Source of the DNA: Akkermansiaceae bacterium
Lineage (GTDB): Bacteria > Verrucomicrobiota > Verrucomicrobiia > Verrucomicrobiales > Akkermansiaceae
Length of the DNA: 64,000 bases
Reading direction: 5' to 3'
NCBI GenBank assembly: GCA_903888515.1
Contig: CAISTY010000240.1
Span: forward strand, 49,772 to 113,771
Below, one piece after another: positions 6,968 to 15,285 of the stretch (its first letter is position 1; every line of letters begins with the position of its first letter). The notes beneath the pieces are model-generated. The model worked only from the letters and a program-made list of their open reading frames with translations. It was not told the DNA's origin and did not search any database. A program made the position numbers and the translations under genes.

Positions 6968-9427
6968 ATGTCCATTCTCCTCTATCTGCTTCCTCTCGGG
7001 TTGATTTTCGACTTGGTCGGGTATTTGCCCCCGGCGGCACGTTTGTTTCTGTTATACGGTTTGCTGGCGCTGCCGCTGTGCCTCAAGCCGTCGAAGCAGG
7101 CGGGATGGCTGGCGTTGGGACTGGGGTTGGTCGTGGGGTTGCGTGCCGCCTTGCCGCTGCCGCTGGTGGCGGAGACGGCGTTGTTTCTGGGGATCCATCT
7201 GGCGATTTGGACGGTCATGGCACCGGTCCCGCGGGCGCTGCGGTTGGGGGTGGTGGCCTACGCGTTCATGCATTTGTTCCTGTTCGTTGCGCCGTTGGGC
7301 CATCCCGCTCTCGAAGCGATGACAGCGGCGGGCAACCGTGTTTCACAATGGATCGCCGACCAGCCATTCCATCTGGGTCCAACCTATCAGAATCTCGGCA
7401 GCTTCCTGTTGTTTCTGGTTCTATCAATCTTCAGTTGGGACGGATCGAGGGTGGCCCCGCTGCGCACCGCGAGTTTCGTGTTGGTCGCCATCCTGCTCAA
7501 CGCGCTGGCCGCAGTGCTGCTGATCGACCGGGTGGATTTTGCCGCTGATTTCGCCTGGACGCTGAAGTTCCGGGATGCCTTCGGGTTCGCGGAGTTATGG
7601 AAGCGCATGCTGGGCATGGCGGTGCTTGTGTTCCCGGCATTTCTGTTTCTGGCTCATCTTGCCGCCTATCTGATTCTCCATTATACCAGCGCACCGCGAT
7701 CTAACGACGACTCCGTCCCGCTGCCGGGTTGGGCCGCACTGCGGGATGAACTGGTGCCCGGCAAGCGCCAGGTCGCGGTGGCCGCAGTGGCGGCCTTGGC
7801 GGTGCTGGTGGTGGTTCCACCGACGACATGGCGTGCTCCGGATGCCGGCGATTTCATCTTTGTGGATCGGGGGGTGGTGAGTTTCACCAAGCCCGATTAC
7901 ACGCGTTACGGCGAGTCGGCCGGCGGGATGTTCGGGATGTTTCCCGAATACGTGCGTCTGTTTGGTTCCAAGGCGGAGGTGGTCAAGGATGTCCCGGCAA
8001 CCCTTGTTCCAACGAAAACCCTGGTGCTCACAAATCTCGACCAGGATTTCGGCGCGGACACGCGCCGGCGGATCTGGGACTTCGTGGCTGCGGGCGGCAA
8101 GTTATGGGTATTGGGAGACCACACGTTCATCAAGGATGAAAAAACCACCGCCACCGGCGCATCCGTCCCCCCCCCCACCGGCGGACCTGTCAGGAAAGGG
8201 ATCAATCATCTCAACGAGATGCTGGCCCCGACACATATCTCGTTCAACAACGATTCGGCGCAGTTTTTTCCACAGGGCTGGTTTCATTCCTATCGGTTTC
8301 TCCAGGGAACGCCGTTTGCCACGCTGCGGGATGATGCCGAGAACCGTCCGGGCATTTTGGTGGGAGCCTCCCTCGAACTGGGTGTTCCCGCGTATCCGTT
8401 GGTGTTAGGGCGCTTCGGATATTCCGACTGGGGTTTGGAAACGCCGGTGGGAGATCGCGGCTACCTTGGAGATTTCAAGTATCAGCCGAGCGAGCGTCTG
8501 GGCGACTTGGTGCTGGTGGCGGGTGAGTGTTACGGCAAGGGCCGGGTGCTGGTTTTCGGCGACACCTCCAGCTTCTTCAACAACAACCTGGCACGCTCCT
8601 TCGAACTGCTGCGTGCGTGCCTCGGGTGGTTGGGCGGATCCAACTGTTTTACTTTTTTCGCGTCCGCCGCGGGGCATTGGATGGCGGCCGCGCTGGTGCT
8701 GGGATTGGTGGGGTTGGCATTTTGGTGGCGGGCGTTTCCGCTGGGTGCGGCCGCCTTGTTAAGCGCCGGGTTGGTTTCCGCGTTGTCGCACGGCACGGGC
8801 GGACTGCCGCGTTATGACGAAAAGCTGGCCCGCAAGCATTTGGCGATGATCGATTTCTCGCACCAACCGAACGCATCGAAGCACTCGGCGATGGATAGCG
8901 GGCTATACGGGCTGTCCATCAACCTGCTGCGCCATGGCCAGATACCGATCATCGCCAATACGTGGGATCCGCACACCCTCGACGTGGCAAGATACATGGT
9001 GATGAACGCGCCGCGGCGACCTATTACTTCCGGCGAGCGGCGCGATCTGATGCGTTTCATGGAGCGTGGCGGAACCGTGATTCTGGGCTGCGGCTACTTG
9101 GATGCCGAAGGGTCCCGCGAGTTCCTCGAACCGCTCGGCTGCCGGATCGGCAACGTGCCGCTCGGGCGCTTCTTTGATCGTCAGGCATTCGGGCAGACGG
9201 TCTCGTTCATGAGCGCTTGGCCGCTTGAAAAAGTCCCGGACAACGCCAAGGTGCTTTGCGCCTATGACGACTGGGCGCTGATCGTTTCGGTGCCGGTGGG
9301 CAAGGGCGAACTCGTGCTGATCGGCGACTCGGAATTTTTGCAGAACCGCAACGTGGAGGGACATAAAAACCACGATCCCGCCAACACCGCTTTCATCAAA
9401 AACCTCCTGGATTCCATCAACCGATGA
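6968..9427 (+). CDS. Large membrane protein with DUF4350/GATase-like domains (paralog A)
   Basis: An 819-residue protein. Residues 1-~260 carry about eight transmembrane helices. A further helix near 270-290 leads to a large extracytoplasmic alpha/beta domain with LVLTNLDQDFGADTRRRIWD and LWVLGDHTFIKDE, the pattern of DUF4350/GldG-type class I glutaminase-like domains. A second pair of helices near 560-610 leads to a repeat of that domain (GGTVILGCGYLD ... LVLIGDSEFLQNR). I used the ATG at 6968; a TTG 21 nt earlier is weaker. A run of ten C in codons for VPPPT (near 8166-8175) could slip. It overlaps the next gene by ATGA, and the two proteins share GDHT...H(L/M)NE. No ABC ATPase is nearby, unlike GldG systems. 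Function unknown, probably envelope. Confidence 0.7.
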   Translation: MSILLYLLPLGLIFDLVGYLPPAARLFLLYGLLALPLCLKPSKQAGWLALGLGLVVGLRAALPLPLVAETALFLGIHLAIWTVMAPVPRALRLGVVAYAFMHLFLFVAPLGHPALEAMTAAGNRVSQWIADQPFHLGPTYQNLGSFLLFLVLSIFSWDGSRVAPLRTASFVLVAILLNALAAVLLIDRVDFAADFAWTLKFRDAFGFAELWKRMLGMAVLVFPAFLFLAHLAAYLILHYTSAPRSNDDSVPLPGWAALRDELVPGKRQVAVAAVAALAVLVVVPPTTWRAPDAGDFIFVDRGVVSFTKPDYTRYGESAGGMFGMFPEYVRLFGSKAEVVKDVPATLVPTKTLVLTNLDQDFGADTRRRIWDFVAAGGKLWVLGDHTFIKDEKTTATGASVPPPTGGPVRKGINHLNEMLAPTHISFNNDSAQFFPQGWFHSYRFLQGTPFATLRDDAENRPGILVGASLELGVPAYPLVLGRFGYSDWGLETPVGDRGYLGDFKYQPSERLGDLVLVAGECYGKGRVLVFGDTSSFFNNNLARSFELLRACLGWLGGSNCFTFFASAAGHWMAAALVLGLVGLAFWWRAFPLGAAALLSAGLVSALSHGTGGLPRYDEKLARKHLAMIDFSHQPNASKHSAMDSGLYGLSINLLRHGQIPIIANTWDPHTLDVARYMVMNAPRRPITSGERRDLMRFMERGGTVILGCGYLDAEGSREFLEPLGCRIGNVPLGRFFDRQAFGQTVSFMSAWPLEKVPDNAKVLCAYDDWALIVSVPVGKGELVLIGDSEFLQNRNVEGHKNHDPANTAFIKNLLDSINR

Positions 9428-11856
9428 TTTTTCTATCCATTCTAGCCAAGACCCTCGCGCTGGCACTGGGGCATCTCTACCCGTGGCTGGAGGCGAGTTG
9501 CGGGGTGCCGCGCTTTCTAACGGATTGGTTCTGTTGTGGCGGACATCTCCACCCATGGCTCGCAGGGGCGTGCTGGGTGGGTGGCGCGGTGTTGGACGTG
9601 CGGATCACCAGGAAGGCCATGGACGATGCTTCATTCACCAAGGTGCTGCGCAACGTGATTGTGCTCAATCTCGCGGCTTTGGTGATCGGTTGGGCGGCGC
9701 TCAACGCGTGTGATTACGCGGCGATGCGTTGGAAGGATGGCATCCCGGTTCTCGCCAGTCTCGTGGGAGGATTGCTCAGCCTCACCGGGCTTTCGGTGGG
9801 TGCCCATGGCGGGATGGTCCATCTAACAACAATGGCCGGTCCGCTGGAATACGCGACGTCGATCGACCACTTGGCATTGAAAGTGCCTTGTTTGTTTTTC
9901 GTTCTGAGCGGGGTTTGGCTGTTGTGGGCGGAAACGACTCTTCAAAGCGTGCTGCGCAAGGCCGGGATCATCGCGGGCATTCTGCTGGCCGTCACGGTCG
10001 TTTGTGCGGGATGCAAGGTGCTGCTTTTCCTGGGCTTGTTTGATTTCGTCGGTTACGAGAGCGAGGAACTGCCGTTCCGTCCGTTCATGGGTGAAGCGGC
10101 CGGGGCATGGCTGTATCTGCCATTCCTGTTAGGTGCCGGTGCGTTGATCGGACGCATGCTGGTGCCGCCCGCCGTGCCGGAGGCGCCGTCATCCGGCATG
10201 CCGCGCGTCCTGCGCTGGAGTGCGGTGCCACTCATGCTGGTGTTAGCCGGCATCGTTTGCTGGGAACCACTGGGAAAACCCAAACCCAAGACCGGCAAGT
10301 GCGTCATCAGCAGCTATCACGCCCAATGGTCGCGCTGCGACCGGCCCTACGACCGCGAATGGTATGGCGCGGATTCGGGATATAACTATGCGGTCCTGAA
10401 ACGGTTTTTCGGGGAGTTTTATCCGGTAGTCGAGGCGGGTGGAGGGCCCTTGATCGCCAAGGATCTGGAAGGTGCCAGCACGCTGGTGATATATGATCCC
10501 GACCGACGCTTCAACGAGGAGGAGATCATGCTGGTCCGCGAGTTCGTCCGCAGCGGTGGCGGACTTTTCCTGATAGGCGACCACACCAATGTGTTCGGCG
10601 GCACCTCGCACATGAACGAGCTGTGCAGTCCGTTCGGTTTCCAGTTCCGCGACGACGTGCTGTTCGATCTTGACGAGGATTTCCACCAGATGATGTACCC
10701 GCCACAGGAGCCATCACGATTCTGGCACGGCTTGTCATTGTTCAAACTGCGGGGTCCCGCCTCGATCCGCCCGACGTCCTTCTGGACGCGCAGCATCTAT
10801 CAGACATACCATTCGAAAGGGGTGCGGGCGATCTACTCGGTGAACAATTTCTATCCGCCGCCGCACGACAATCCCAAGATGAAGACGGGCACGTTTTGCG
10901 TGTCGGCCGCTTCGCGTCATGGCTGCGGCCGGGTGGTGGCGTGGGCCGATAGCACGATTTTCTCCAATTTCGAGATCTTCTATCCGGGGAAATACGAATA
11001 TTTGCTCAACACCATGGAATGGCTCAACCACAAGGATGATTCGTTTGGCGGAATCGTAAGGCGGATTACGCCTATCCTCGCGCTGGCAGGACTCGCGCTC
11101 TTCCTCGCACGACGGCGCGAACCGCGGGTGTGGTTGACCACGGCCGTGCTGGCGGTGGCGTGCCTGGGCGCGGCACGCATCACGAGCTTGTGGGTAGAGC
11201 GACAACAGGCGGCGTTTCCCGCACCGGTCCGCAGCGCGCAACTGGGACAACCGGCGCAGCCGGTCGAATGGGTATTTTTTGGTGCTCACGCCAAGGATCC
11301 CGGGCACAACGTGTGTGGATTCGTTAGTAATGAGCCTTATGACCAGCGCTACGAGGTGTTCATCCAGTGGGTCATGCGCAGCGGGCCGTATCCCGGGTTC
11401 TACTTGCTGGATAAATGGGCTGACAACGGGTTATACAAACACCTGCATGAGTCGGATGCGACCACCACCGCGCTGGCCTTGATCGTGCGCAAGCCGGACG
11501 ACCTCGCGCAATTGGATGCATTGGGGAAGGTTTCCAAGCGGGCGAAGGATCCGCTGTTGCTCATGTTTTCCAAGACGATTTCCGCAGCGGATGCGGTGGA
11601 TGGCATCAAACGTGCCGGGCTGGTGAAGGATGCCGGGGCATTGGCACGGGTCGCGGAGGCATGGCCGGCCAATGAGGTGGTCATCAGCGACGGCGAGCGA
11701 CGCTTGTTAGTGGTTGCTGGTGCCGAGCGCTTCAGCGACCAGGCGATGGGGATATCCGAAAAGGTGGTGCCCGATGCCGGGCAACGGGCGTTATTCAATC
11801 AGGCTTTCGGGGTGATCGACCGCTTGTTCGGGCGAGGTCCATTGGGAGAAAAATGA
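9424..11856 (+). CDS. Large membrane protein with DUF4350/GATase-like domain (paralog B)
   Basis: An 810-residue partner of the preceding protein, translationally coupled by a 4-nt overlap. About eight transmembrane helices fill residues 1-290. The extracytoplasmic part has STLVIYDPDRRFNEEEIM, GGGLFLIGDHTNVFGGTSHM and NELCSPFGF, matching the GDHT...H(L/M)NE block of paralog A, and a later helix pair near 545-590. The C-terminal third (WADNGLYKHLHESDATTTAL, RRLLVVAGAERFSDQ) resembles a second, degenerate copy of the domain. No catalytic triad is obvious. The two proteins probably form a heteromeric membrane complex with the product of the next gene. Family and function are not known to me. Confidence 0.7.
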   Translation: MIFLSILAKTLALALGHLYPWLEASCGVPRFLTDWFCCGGHLHPWLAGACWVGGAVLDVRITRKAMDDASFTKVLRNVIVLNLAALVIGWAALNACDYAAMRWKDGIPVLASLVGGLLSLTGLSVGAHGGMVHLTTMAGPLEYATSIDHLALKVPCLFFVLSGVWLLWAETTLQSVLRKAGIIAGILLAVTVVCAGCKVLLFLGLFDFVGYESEELPFRPFMGEAAGAWLYLPFLLGAGALIGRMLVPPAVPEAPSSGMPRVLRWSAVPLMLVLAGIVCWEPLGKPKPKTGKCVISSYHAQWSRCDRPYDREWYGADSGYNYAVLKRFFGEFYPVVEAGGGPLIAKDLEGASTLVIYDPDRRFNEEEIMLVREFVRSGGGLFLIGDHTNVFGGTSHMNELCSPFGFQFRDDVLFDLDEDFHQMMYPPQEPSRFWHGLSLFKLRGPASIRPTSFWTRSIYQTYHSKGVRAIYSVNNFYPPPHDNPKMKTGTFCVSAASRHGCGRVVAWADSTIFSNFEIFYPGKYEYLLNTMEWLNHKDDSFGGIVRRITPILALAGLALFLARRREPRVWLTTAVLAVACLGAARITSLWVERQQAAFPAPVRSAQLGQPAQPVEWVFFGAHAKDPGHNVCGFVSNEPYDQRYEVFIQWVMRSGPYPGFYLLDKWADNGLYKHLHESDATTTALALIVRKPDDLAQLDALGKVSKRAKDPLLLMFSKTISAADAVDGIKRAGLVKDAGALARVAEAWPANEVVISDGERRLLVVAGAERFSDQAMGISEKVVPDAGQRALFNQAFGVIDRLFGRGPLGEK

Positions 11857-11894
11857 GTTGCATTGGAGAACCAACCACGTAGTTTATACAGACC

Positions 11895-12680
11895 ATGTCA
11901 AATCCGATCAAAGGAACGCAGGTTGTCGTTGCCATGATGGCATGGTGGGTGCCGGTGGCCGTGGCAGGGGTGGCGGTTGTGGCGGTGATCAGCTACATCC
12001 GCTCCCAGGAAACACATGCCGCAAGTGGCTCACCGCTTTACGGCAAGGCGGTGAAGGAGGCTATCGAAGGACTCAAGAATCCCGGCGCGAAGGCAGTCGT
12101 CGCGAGGCCGCCATTGGCGGCGGGTCTCTCGCCGGACGAACACTATTGGTGCGAACAATGTAAAGCCTATCACAAACGCCAACCCGGCCAAGCGCCACCG
12201 GCAGCCGGTGCAACTCCACCGCCGGTCGCAGGAGGAATTCCGGATCCGCTGGCAGTCCCGCCAGCCGCCCAGCCGGGCGGCCAAGCGGCTGCGGTGATTC
12301 CGCCGCTCCCGGCAGGTCTCGACCCGGCAGAACACTATTGGTGCCCGAACTGCAAAACCTATCACAAGCGCGAATCGGCACAGCCGAAACCAGAGGCATG
12401 GCGTGGAGTGCCTTACAAGCTGAATTTGCCGCCCGCCATTCCCGCAACTGTTCCAGCCATTCCTTCTGCTCCCAGCACCCCGGCCACACCTGCGGCTCCG
12501 GTCACTCCGGCAGTTCCCGGAGCACCTATTGCGCCCGCTACTCCTGTGATACCCCCCACACCTGTGATACCCTCCCCACCTGCTCCACCAGTCAAACCCG
12601 AAACACCCGTTGCTCCGGGGACAAATCCTCCGGCGACTCCGCCACTTGTGCCGCCGGCGTCCGGAACCAGCGGGAAATAA
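11895..12680 (+). CDS. Membrane-anchored protein with two YWCxxCKxYHK motifs and Pro-rich tail
   Basis: A 261-residue protein. An N-terminal transmembrane helix (residues ~10-35) is followed by two near-identical modules, AGLSPDEHYWCEQCKAYHKR (about residue 75) and AGLDPAEHYWCPNCKTYHKR (about residue 140). Each has a CxxC plus a nearby His, which could bind a metal or act in redox chemistry. From residue ~165 to the end the sequence is a low-complexity Pro/Ala/Val/Thr stalk typical of periplasm- or wall-spanning linkers. It starts 38 bp after paralog B on the same strand and closes the cluster. I know no named family; the duplicated motif is the best handle for finding relatives. Confidence 0.65.
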   Translation: MSNPIKGTQVVVAMMAWWVPVAVAGVAVVAVISYIRSQETHAASGSPLYGKAVKEAIEGLKNPGAKAVVARPPLAAGLSPDEHYWCEQCKAYHKRQPGQAPPAAGATPPPVAGGIPDPLAVPPAAQPGGQAAAVIPPLPAGLDPAEHYWCPNCKTYHKRESAQPKPEAWRGVPYKLNLPPAIPATVPAIPSAPSTPATPAAPVTPAVPGAPIAPATPVIPPTPVIPSPPAPPVKPETPVAPGTNPPATPPLVPPASGTSGK

Positions 12681-12764
12681 CGCGGGATGTCATACCCACT
12701 AACCGAACGCGTGAGCGACGGTGAAAAGCGAGTAGTAGTAATGCCACCGCTATCAGCCTGAAAA

Positions 12765-13331
12765 ATGATGGTCCCGCCCCGCCCAACCCAACTCGCCCAC
12801 AGAATTCTCAGAGAGGCGATTCTCAATGGCGATACCGTCATCGACGCCACCGCCGGTCATGGACACGACACGGTTTTCCTCGCGGAATGCGTGGGAGCAA
12901 GCGGTCGGGTACTGGCCTTCGACGTCCAGGAAATCGCCATCCAGTCCGCCCGCACGAAGGTGGAAATGGCGGGTCTGACATGCAGAGTGGAGTTTCATCA
13001 AACCAGCCACGCGCGGATGGCGGAACACGCGCAGGCAGGCGCGGTATCGGCGGTGATGTTCAATCTCGGTTATCTGCCGCGCGAGAATCACGCTCTGACC
13101 ACGATGACCTCTGAAACCCTGAAGGCACTGGCGGCCGCAACGGATTTGCTGAAAGCGGGAGGCCTTCTATCAGTGATCTGTTATCCAGGGCATCCGTCCG
13201 GAGTGGCTGAAACGGCCGCAGTGGAATCATGGCTGGATGCGCAAACCGCCCGCGGGTGGCGAATCGCGAAATACGGAATGCTCGGAACACGCATGCCCTC
13301 TCCCTCCCTGTTTGTTGCCAGAAAAACCTGA
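12765..13331 (+). CDS. mnmM: SAM-dependent RNA methyltransferase, MnmM/YtqB family
   Basis: A 188-residue class I methyltransferase. Motif I is VIDATAGHGHDTVFLAECVG and motif II VLAFDVQEIAI; VMFNLGYLPRENHALTTM is the catalytic-region signature of the YtqB group. Bacillus YtqB was identified as MnmM, which methylates 5-aminomethyl-(2-thio)uridine in the tRNA wobble position, so tRNA modification is the likely role here. The length is normal for the family. It lies 84 bp after the YWCxxC gene on the same strand. Two consecutive ATG codons open the frame; either could serve. Family call firm, exact substrate by analogy. Confidence 0.8.
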   Translation: MMVPPRPTQLAHRILREAILNGDTVIDATAGHGHDTVFLAECVGASGRVLAFDVQEIAIQSARTKVEMAGLTCRVEFHQTSHARMAEHAQAGAVSAVMFNLGYLPRENHALTTMTSETLKALAAATDLLKAGGLLSVICYPGHPSGVAETAAVESWLDAQTARGWRIAKYGMLGTRMPSPSLFVARKT

Positions 13332-13362
13332 GGAATCCCGGCCAACCCGATGGGTCGGAAGA

Positions 13363-13409
13363 GATTGAGGATTGAGGATTGAGGATTGAGGATTGAGGAT
13401 TGAGGATTG
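13363..13409. repeat. GATTGAG heptamer array, second locus
   Basis: Nearly seven copies of GATTGAG, 31 bp after the methyltransferase stop. The unit and phase are the same as at 2027-2100. Confidence 0.95.
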
Positions 13410-13427
13410 AAGAGGAAAGAGAAGAAC

Positions 13428-13469
13428 GGAGCTCAGGCATTCCTGGGAGCTCAGGCATTCCTGCCTGAG
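13428..13469. repeat. 18-bp tandem duplication ending in a palindrome
   Basis: GGAGCTCAGGCATTCCTG occurs twice back to back (13428-13445, 13446-13463). The second copy runs into CTCAGGCA-TTCC-TGCCTGAG (13450-13469), a perfect 8-bp-arm hairpin. Confidence 0.85.
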
Positions 13470-13501
13470 TCTTTCTTCATAAGAGGAAGAGAAGATTTTT
13501 C

Positions 13502-13532
13502 AACCGCGAAGGACGCGAAGGACGCGAAGGAA
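13502..13532. repeat. GGACGCGAA 9-bp repeats
   Basis: ACCGCGAAGGACGCGAAGGA followed by a further GGACGCGAAGG unit. This 'GGACGCGAA' type of intergenic repeat is widespread in Verrucomicrobiota and Planctomycetota by my recollection. It is not coding. Confidence 0.7.
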
Positions 13533-13562
13533 GAGTTTTTTGTTGGAAGAGGAAGAGAATTT

Positions 13563-13701
13563 GAACAGGAGGGAACGGAGGGTGCCAAATGGAGGGATTT
13601 TCAAGCAGATCTTTGACGATTTATTTGCTTTGATTTTTGAATTGATTGAATTGAAAAGAGCGCTGGGACCCCATCCTCCGTTCCCTCTGTTTGCTCCTGT
13701 T
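13563..13701. repeat. Inverted-repeat element, about 140 bp
   Basis: GAACAGGAGGGAACGGAGG (13563-13581) is inverted as CCTCCGTTCCCTCTGTTTGC (from 13675), flanking an AT-rich core. It looks like a small non-autonomous repeat element. Together with the arrays before it, it fills the gap from 13332 to about 13720. Confidence 0.6.
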
Positions 13702-13844
13702 ACTGATCCGGAATGTGGTGCTAGAAACCCATTTGAACGGTCGCACTCTCAGGTAGGCCGACCAAGGACGGTAGTTTGCACGGACGGATGCAACAGGAAA
13801 ACATCTCGCATCTGGGGCCGCTCACAATCGATCCAGCGGACTCC

Positions 13845-13991
13845 TCACCCCCATTCCTTCCAAAATCGCGTGCAGGTCTCGCGCCCCAGGCGCAGTCCGT
13901 GGGCGCTGGTAAACTTCTCCAGCCAACCCAGCAACATCGCAAATGCGGGTGCTTCCCGCTGCCGCACATCGCTCGAAGCCTCTAGAATCTT
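13845..13991 (-). pseudogene. Possible integron-integrase N-terminal remnant
   Basis: A minus-strand stretch without a start reads KILEASSDVRQREAPAFAML, continues LGWLEKFTSAHGLRLGR, then ETCTRFWKEWG and a stop. The '...LGWLEKF...HGL..GR.T..RFWKE' pattern resembles the N-terminal SAM-like region of tyrosine integrases of the integron type in Verrucomicrobiota. That comparison is from memory and uncertain. Its position and orientation fit: it sits next to, and divergent from, two attC-bounded cassettes. The catalytic R-H-R-Y part is absent, so it is dead. Confidence 0.35.
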
Positions 13992-14177
13992 GAAAGCGCG
14001 ATTATCGTGTGGTTAGGTCAGGTTTGCTATCTGGTCTCTGGTCTCTGGTCTCTGGGGTCTGAGGCGAAGCCTCGCTAGATCCTTCGACTATGCTCCGTCT
14101 TATCGATGAGGGATCTGCTGACGAGCGTGGTTCTCGAGTGCCTGCTTCCACGCTTGCTGATCCATTCGCAAAATGAA

Positions 14178-14274
14178 TGCGAACAAGGCATGACGCACCA
14201 ACCGGCCATGAGCTTTTCAAATTCATTTCATTTTCCTTTCAATCGCGCCGGTGGGAGCACATCAAACGTTCGCC
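14178..14274. repeat. attC-like cassette recombination site 1
   Basis: The left end TGCGAAC|AAGGCATGACG (14178 onward) is inversely matched by the right end ...CATCAAACGTTCGCC (to 14274), with inner arms ACCAACCGGC and GCCGGTGGG. The R''/R' boxes are GCGAAC and GTTCGCC. They deviate from the canonical RYYYAAC/GTTRRRY at the fourth base but have the right spacing and hairpin form. It lies just before the lipoprotein gene and supplies the 5' boundary (TTCGCC) of that cassette. Confidence 0.55.
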
Positions 14275-14276
14275 TA

Positions 14277-14873
14277 ATGTATAGCGCCCCTTCAACTCTC
14301 ATCGTCATGTTGTTTCTGGCGTCTTGTCAGACTCAACATCACTACGATTACGCCAAACTGATCCCGCCGATACGAAGCTTCCCTCCTTCCGCTTACGGCC
14401 ATAGCATTCACCATTCAGACTTCACTATCGACCCCCTGGTCACGAACGGAGATTGTTACGAAGAGTTCCAGATTGCCATTCCAGAGTCAATCACGACCAT
14501 ATCGCTACCAACGTGCACGACCACACAAAGATTAGACGGAGAATACCTTGTCGGTCATCTCAAGAAGGCTCTCGGATGGGCAGGGCACCCCGATGACACG
14601 AAGACTTCTATTGATGACGAACGCTCGAAAATGGGTGTGGCCATGAAGATCAAAGGGCGGGAGCTGCTGATTACTTCATTTGGAACTTGGAGTTCCTTCG
14701 AGGGCGGCTCATCAGTCTCACTGCTAGTTGGCATCCCCACCGGTACTTCCATTCATTACGCCAAGGATCAGCCCGCAAATCGAACCGCAGAGAGACTGAC
14801 TCAGGAAGGCTGGTTTGTGATTCCCTCGCGCCCTGCGTTGAAGAAAGACTACGACCGCTTCACGACGCAATGA
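14277..14873 (+). CDS. Cassette-borne lipoprotein of unknown function
   Basis: A 198-residue lipoprotein. MYSAPSTLIVMLFLASC ends in a clear lipobox (LASC), so the mature protein starts at Cys17 and is lipid-anchored. The rest (DYAKLIPPIRSFPPSAYGHS, then an Ile/Ser/Thr-rich beta segment, GTWSSFEGGSSVSLLVGIPT) matches no family I know. I chose the ATG at 14277 for the signal sequence; the frame opens further upstream but across an attC-like site. The gene begins three bases after the R' box of one attC-like site and ends 20 bp before the next, with no promoter of its own visible, as for an integron cassette. GC content is lower than in neighbours. Confidence 0.7.
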   Translation: MYSAPSTLIVMLFLASCQTQHHYDYAKLIPPIRSFPPSAYGHSIHHSDFTIDPLVTNGDCYEEFQIAIPESITTISLPTCTTTQRLDGEYLVGHLKKALGWAGHPDDTKTSIDDERSKMGVAMKIKGRELLITSFGTWSSFEGGSSVSLLVGIPTGTSIHYAKDQPANRTAERLTQEGWFVIPSRPALKKDYDRFTTQ

Positions 14874-14893
14874 GCCATCACCCTACAACCCAA

Positions 14894-15023
14894 GGCGAAC
14901 AAGACGCGCCAGACCGCCCCCTACCAGCCGCCCAGTTTCGATAACCACCCGTGTTTCCAACCTCAATTCCGCGTTCGACGTTTGCCCTCGCTGGTAGGGT
15001 CGTCTGCACATCTAACGTTCGGT
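14894..15023. repeat. attC-like cassette recombination site 2
   Basis: R'' GGCGAAC (14894-14900) and R' GTTCGGT (15017-15023) bound a long imperfect hairpin with arms CAGACCGCCCCCTACCAGC and GCTGGTAGGGTCGTCTGC. R'' is the exact reverse complement of the GTTCGCC that opens the lipoprotein cassette. That is the relation expected of the two ends of a single circularised cassette. The sequence GCACATCTAACGTTCG here parallels GCACATCAAACGTTCG in site 1. Confidence 0.6.
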
Positions 15024-15072
15024 CCCAAAATTCGTGCTGGCGCAGGAGCCAGATTGGGCTACATTGCCATCC

Positions 15073-15282
15073 ATGAAGCTGAAGGAACTTCAAGTGTGTG
15101 TGATGCAACTGCCTGATGCGCAGCGGGCGACGCTTGCGGCGGAGCTGCTTTGCTCGTTGCCGGCAATCTTGGTGGACGATGATGATGGGATCACCGAGGC
15201 CCGCAGGAGGTCCCGGGATCTGGCGGAGAACCCTGCCGCAGGGTGTACTTGGGAAGAGATTCAGCGAGACCTCGGGCGGTGA
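15073..15282 (+). CDS. Antitoxin, addiction module component family
   Basis: A 69-residue protein (MKLKELQVCVMQLPDAQRAT ... WEEIQRDLGR) of the short 'addiction module component' family (TIGR02574 type), which pairs with RelE/ParE toxins. The pattern LP-x-x-x-R-x-x-L-A-x-x-L-L-x-S-L and the ending W-x-E-I are family hallmarks. It neutralises the toxin encoded three bases downstream and probably represses the pair. I used the ATG at 15073; the frame opens 39 nt earlier. The pair makes up the second cassette. Confidence 0.8.
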   Translation: MKLKELQVCVMQLPDAQRATLAAELLCSLPAILVDDDDGITEARRRSRDLAENPAAGCTWEEIQRDLGR

Positions 15283-15285
15283 GCG

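Noticed and set aside
6968..11856. GldG-like subunits of a gliding/ABC transport system
   Set aside because: The domains are similar in type, but there is no ABC ATPase (GldA) or permease (GldF) gene nearby, and the membrane topology with about eight N-terminal helices differs.
13721..13969. An 82-residue minus-strand protein
   Set aside because: It is rich in Cys, Trp and Arg in the manner of random GC-rich frames; the neighbouring frame with the integrase-like stretch has more natural composition.
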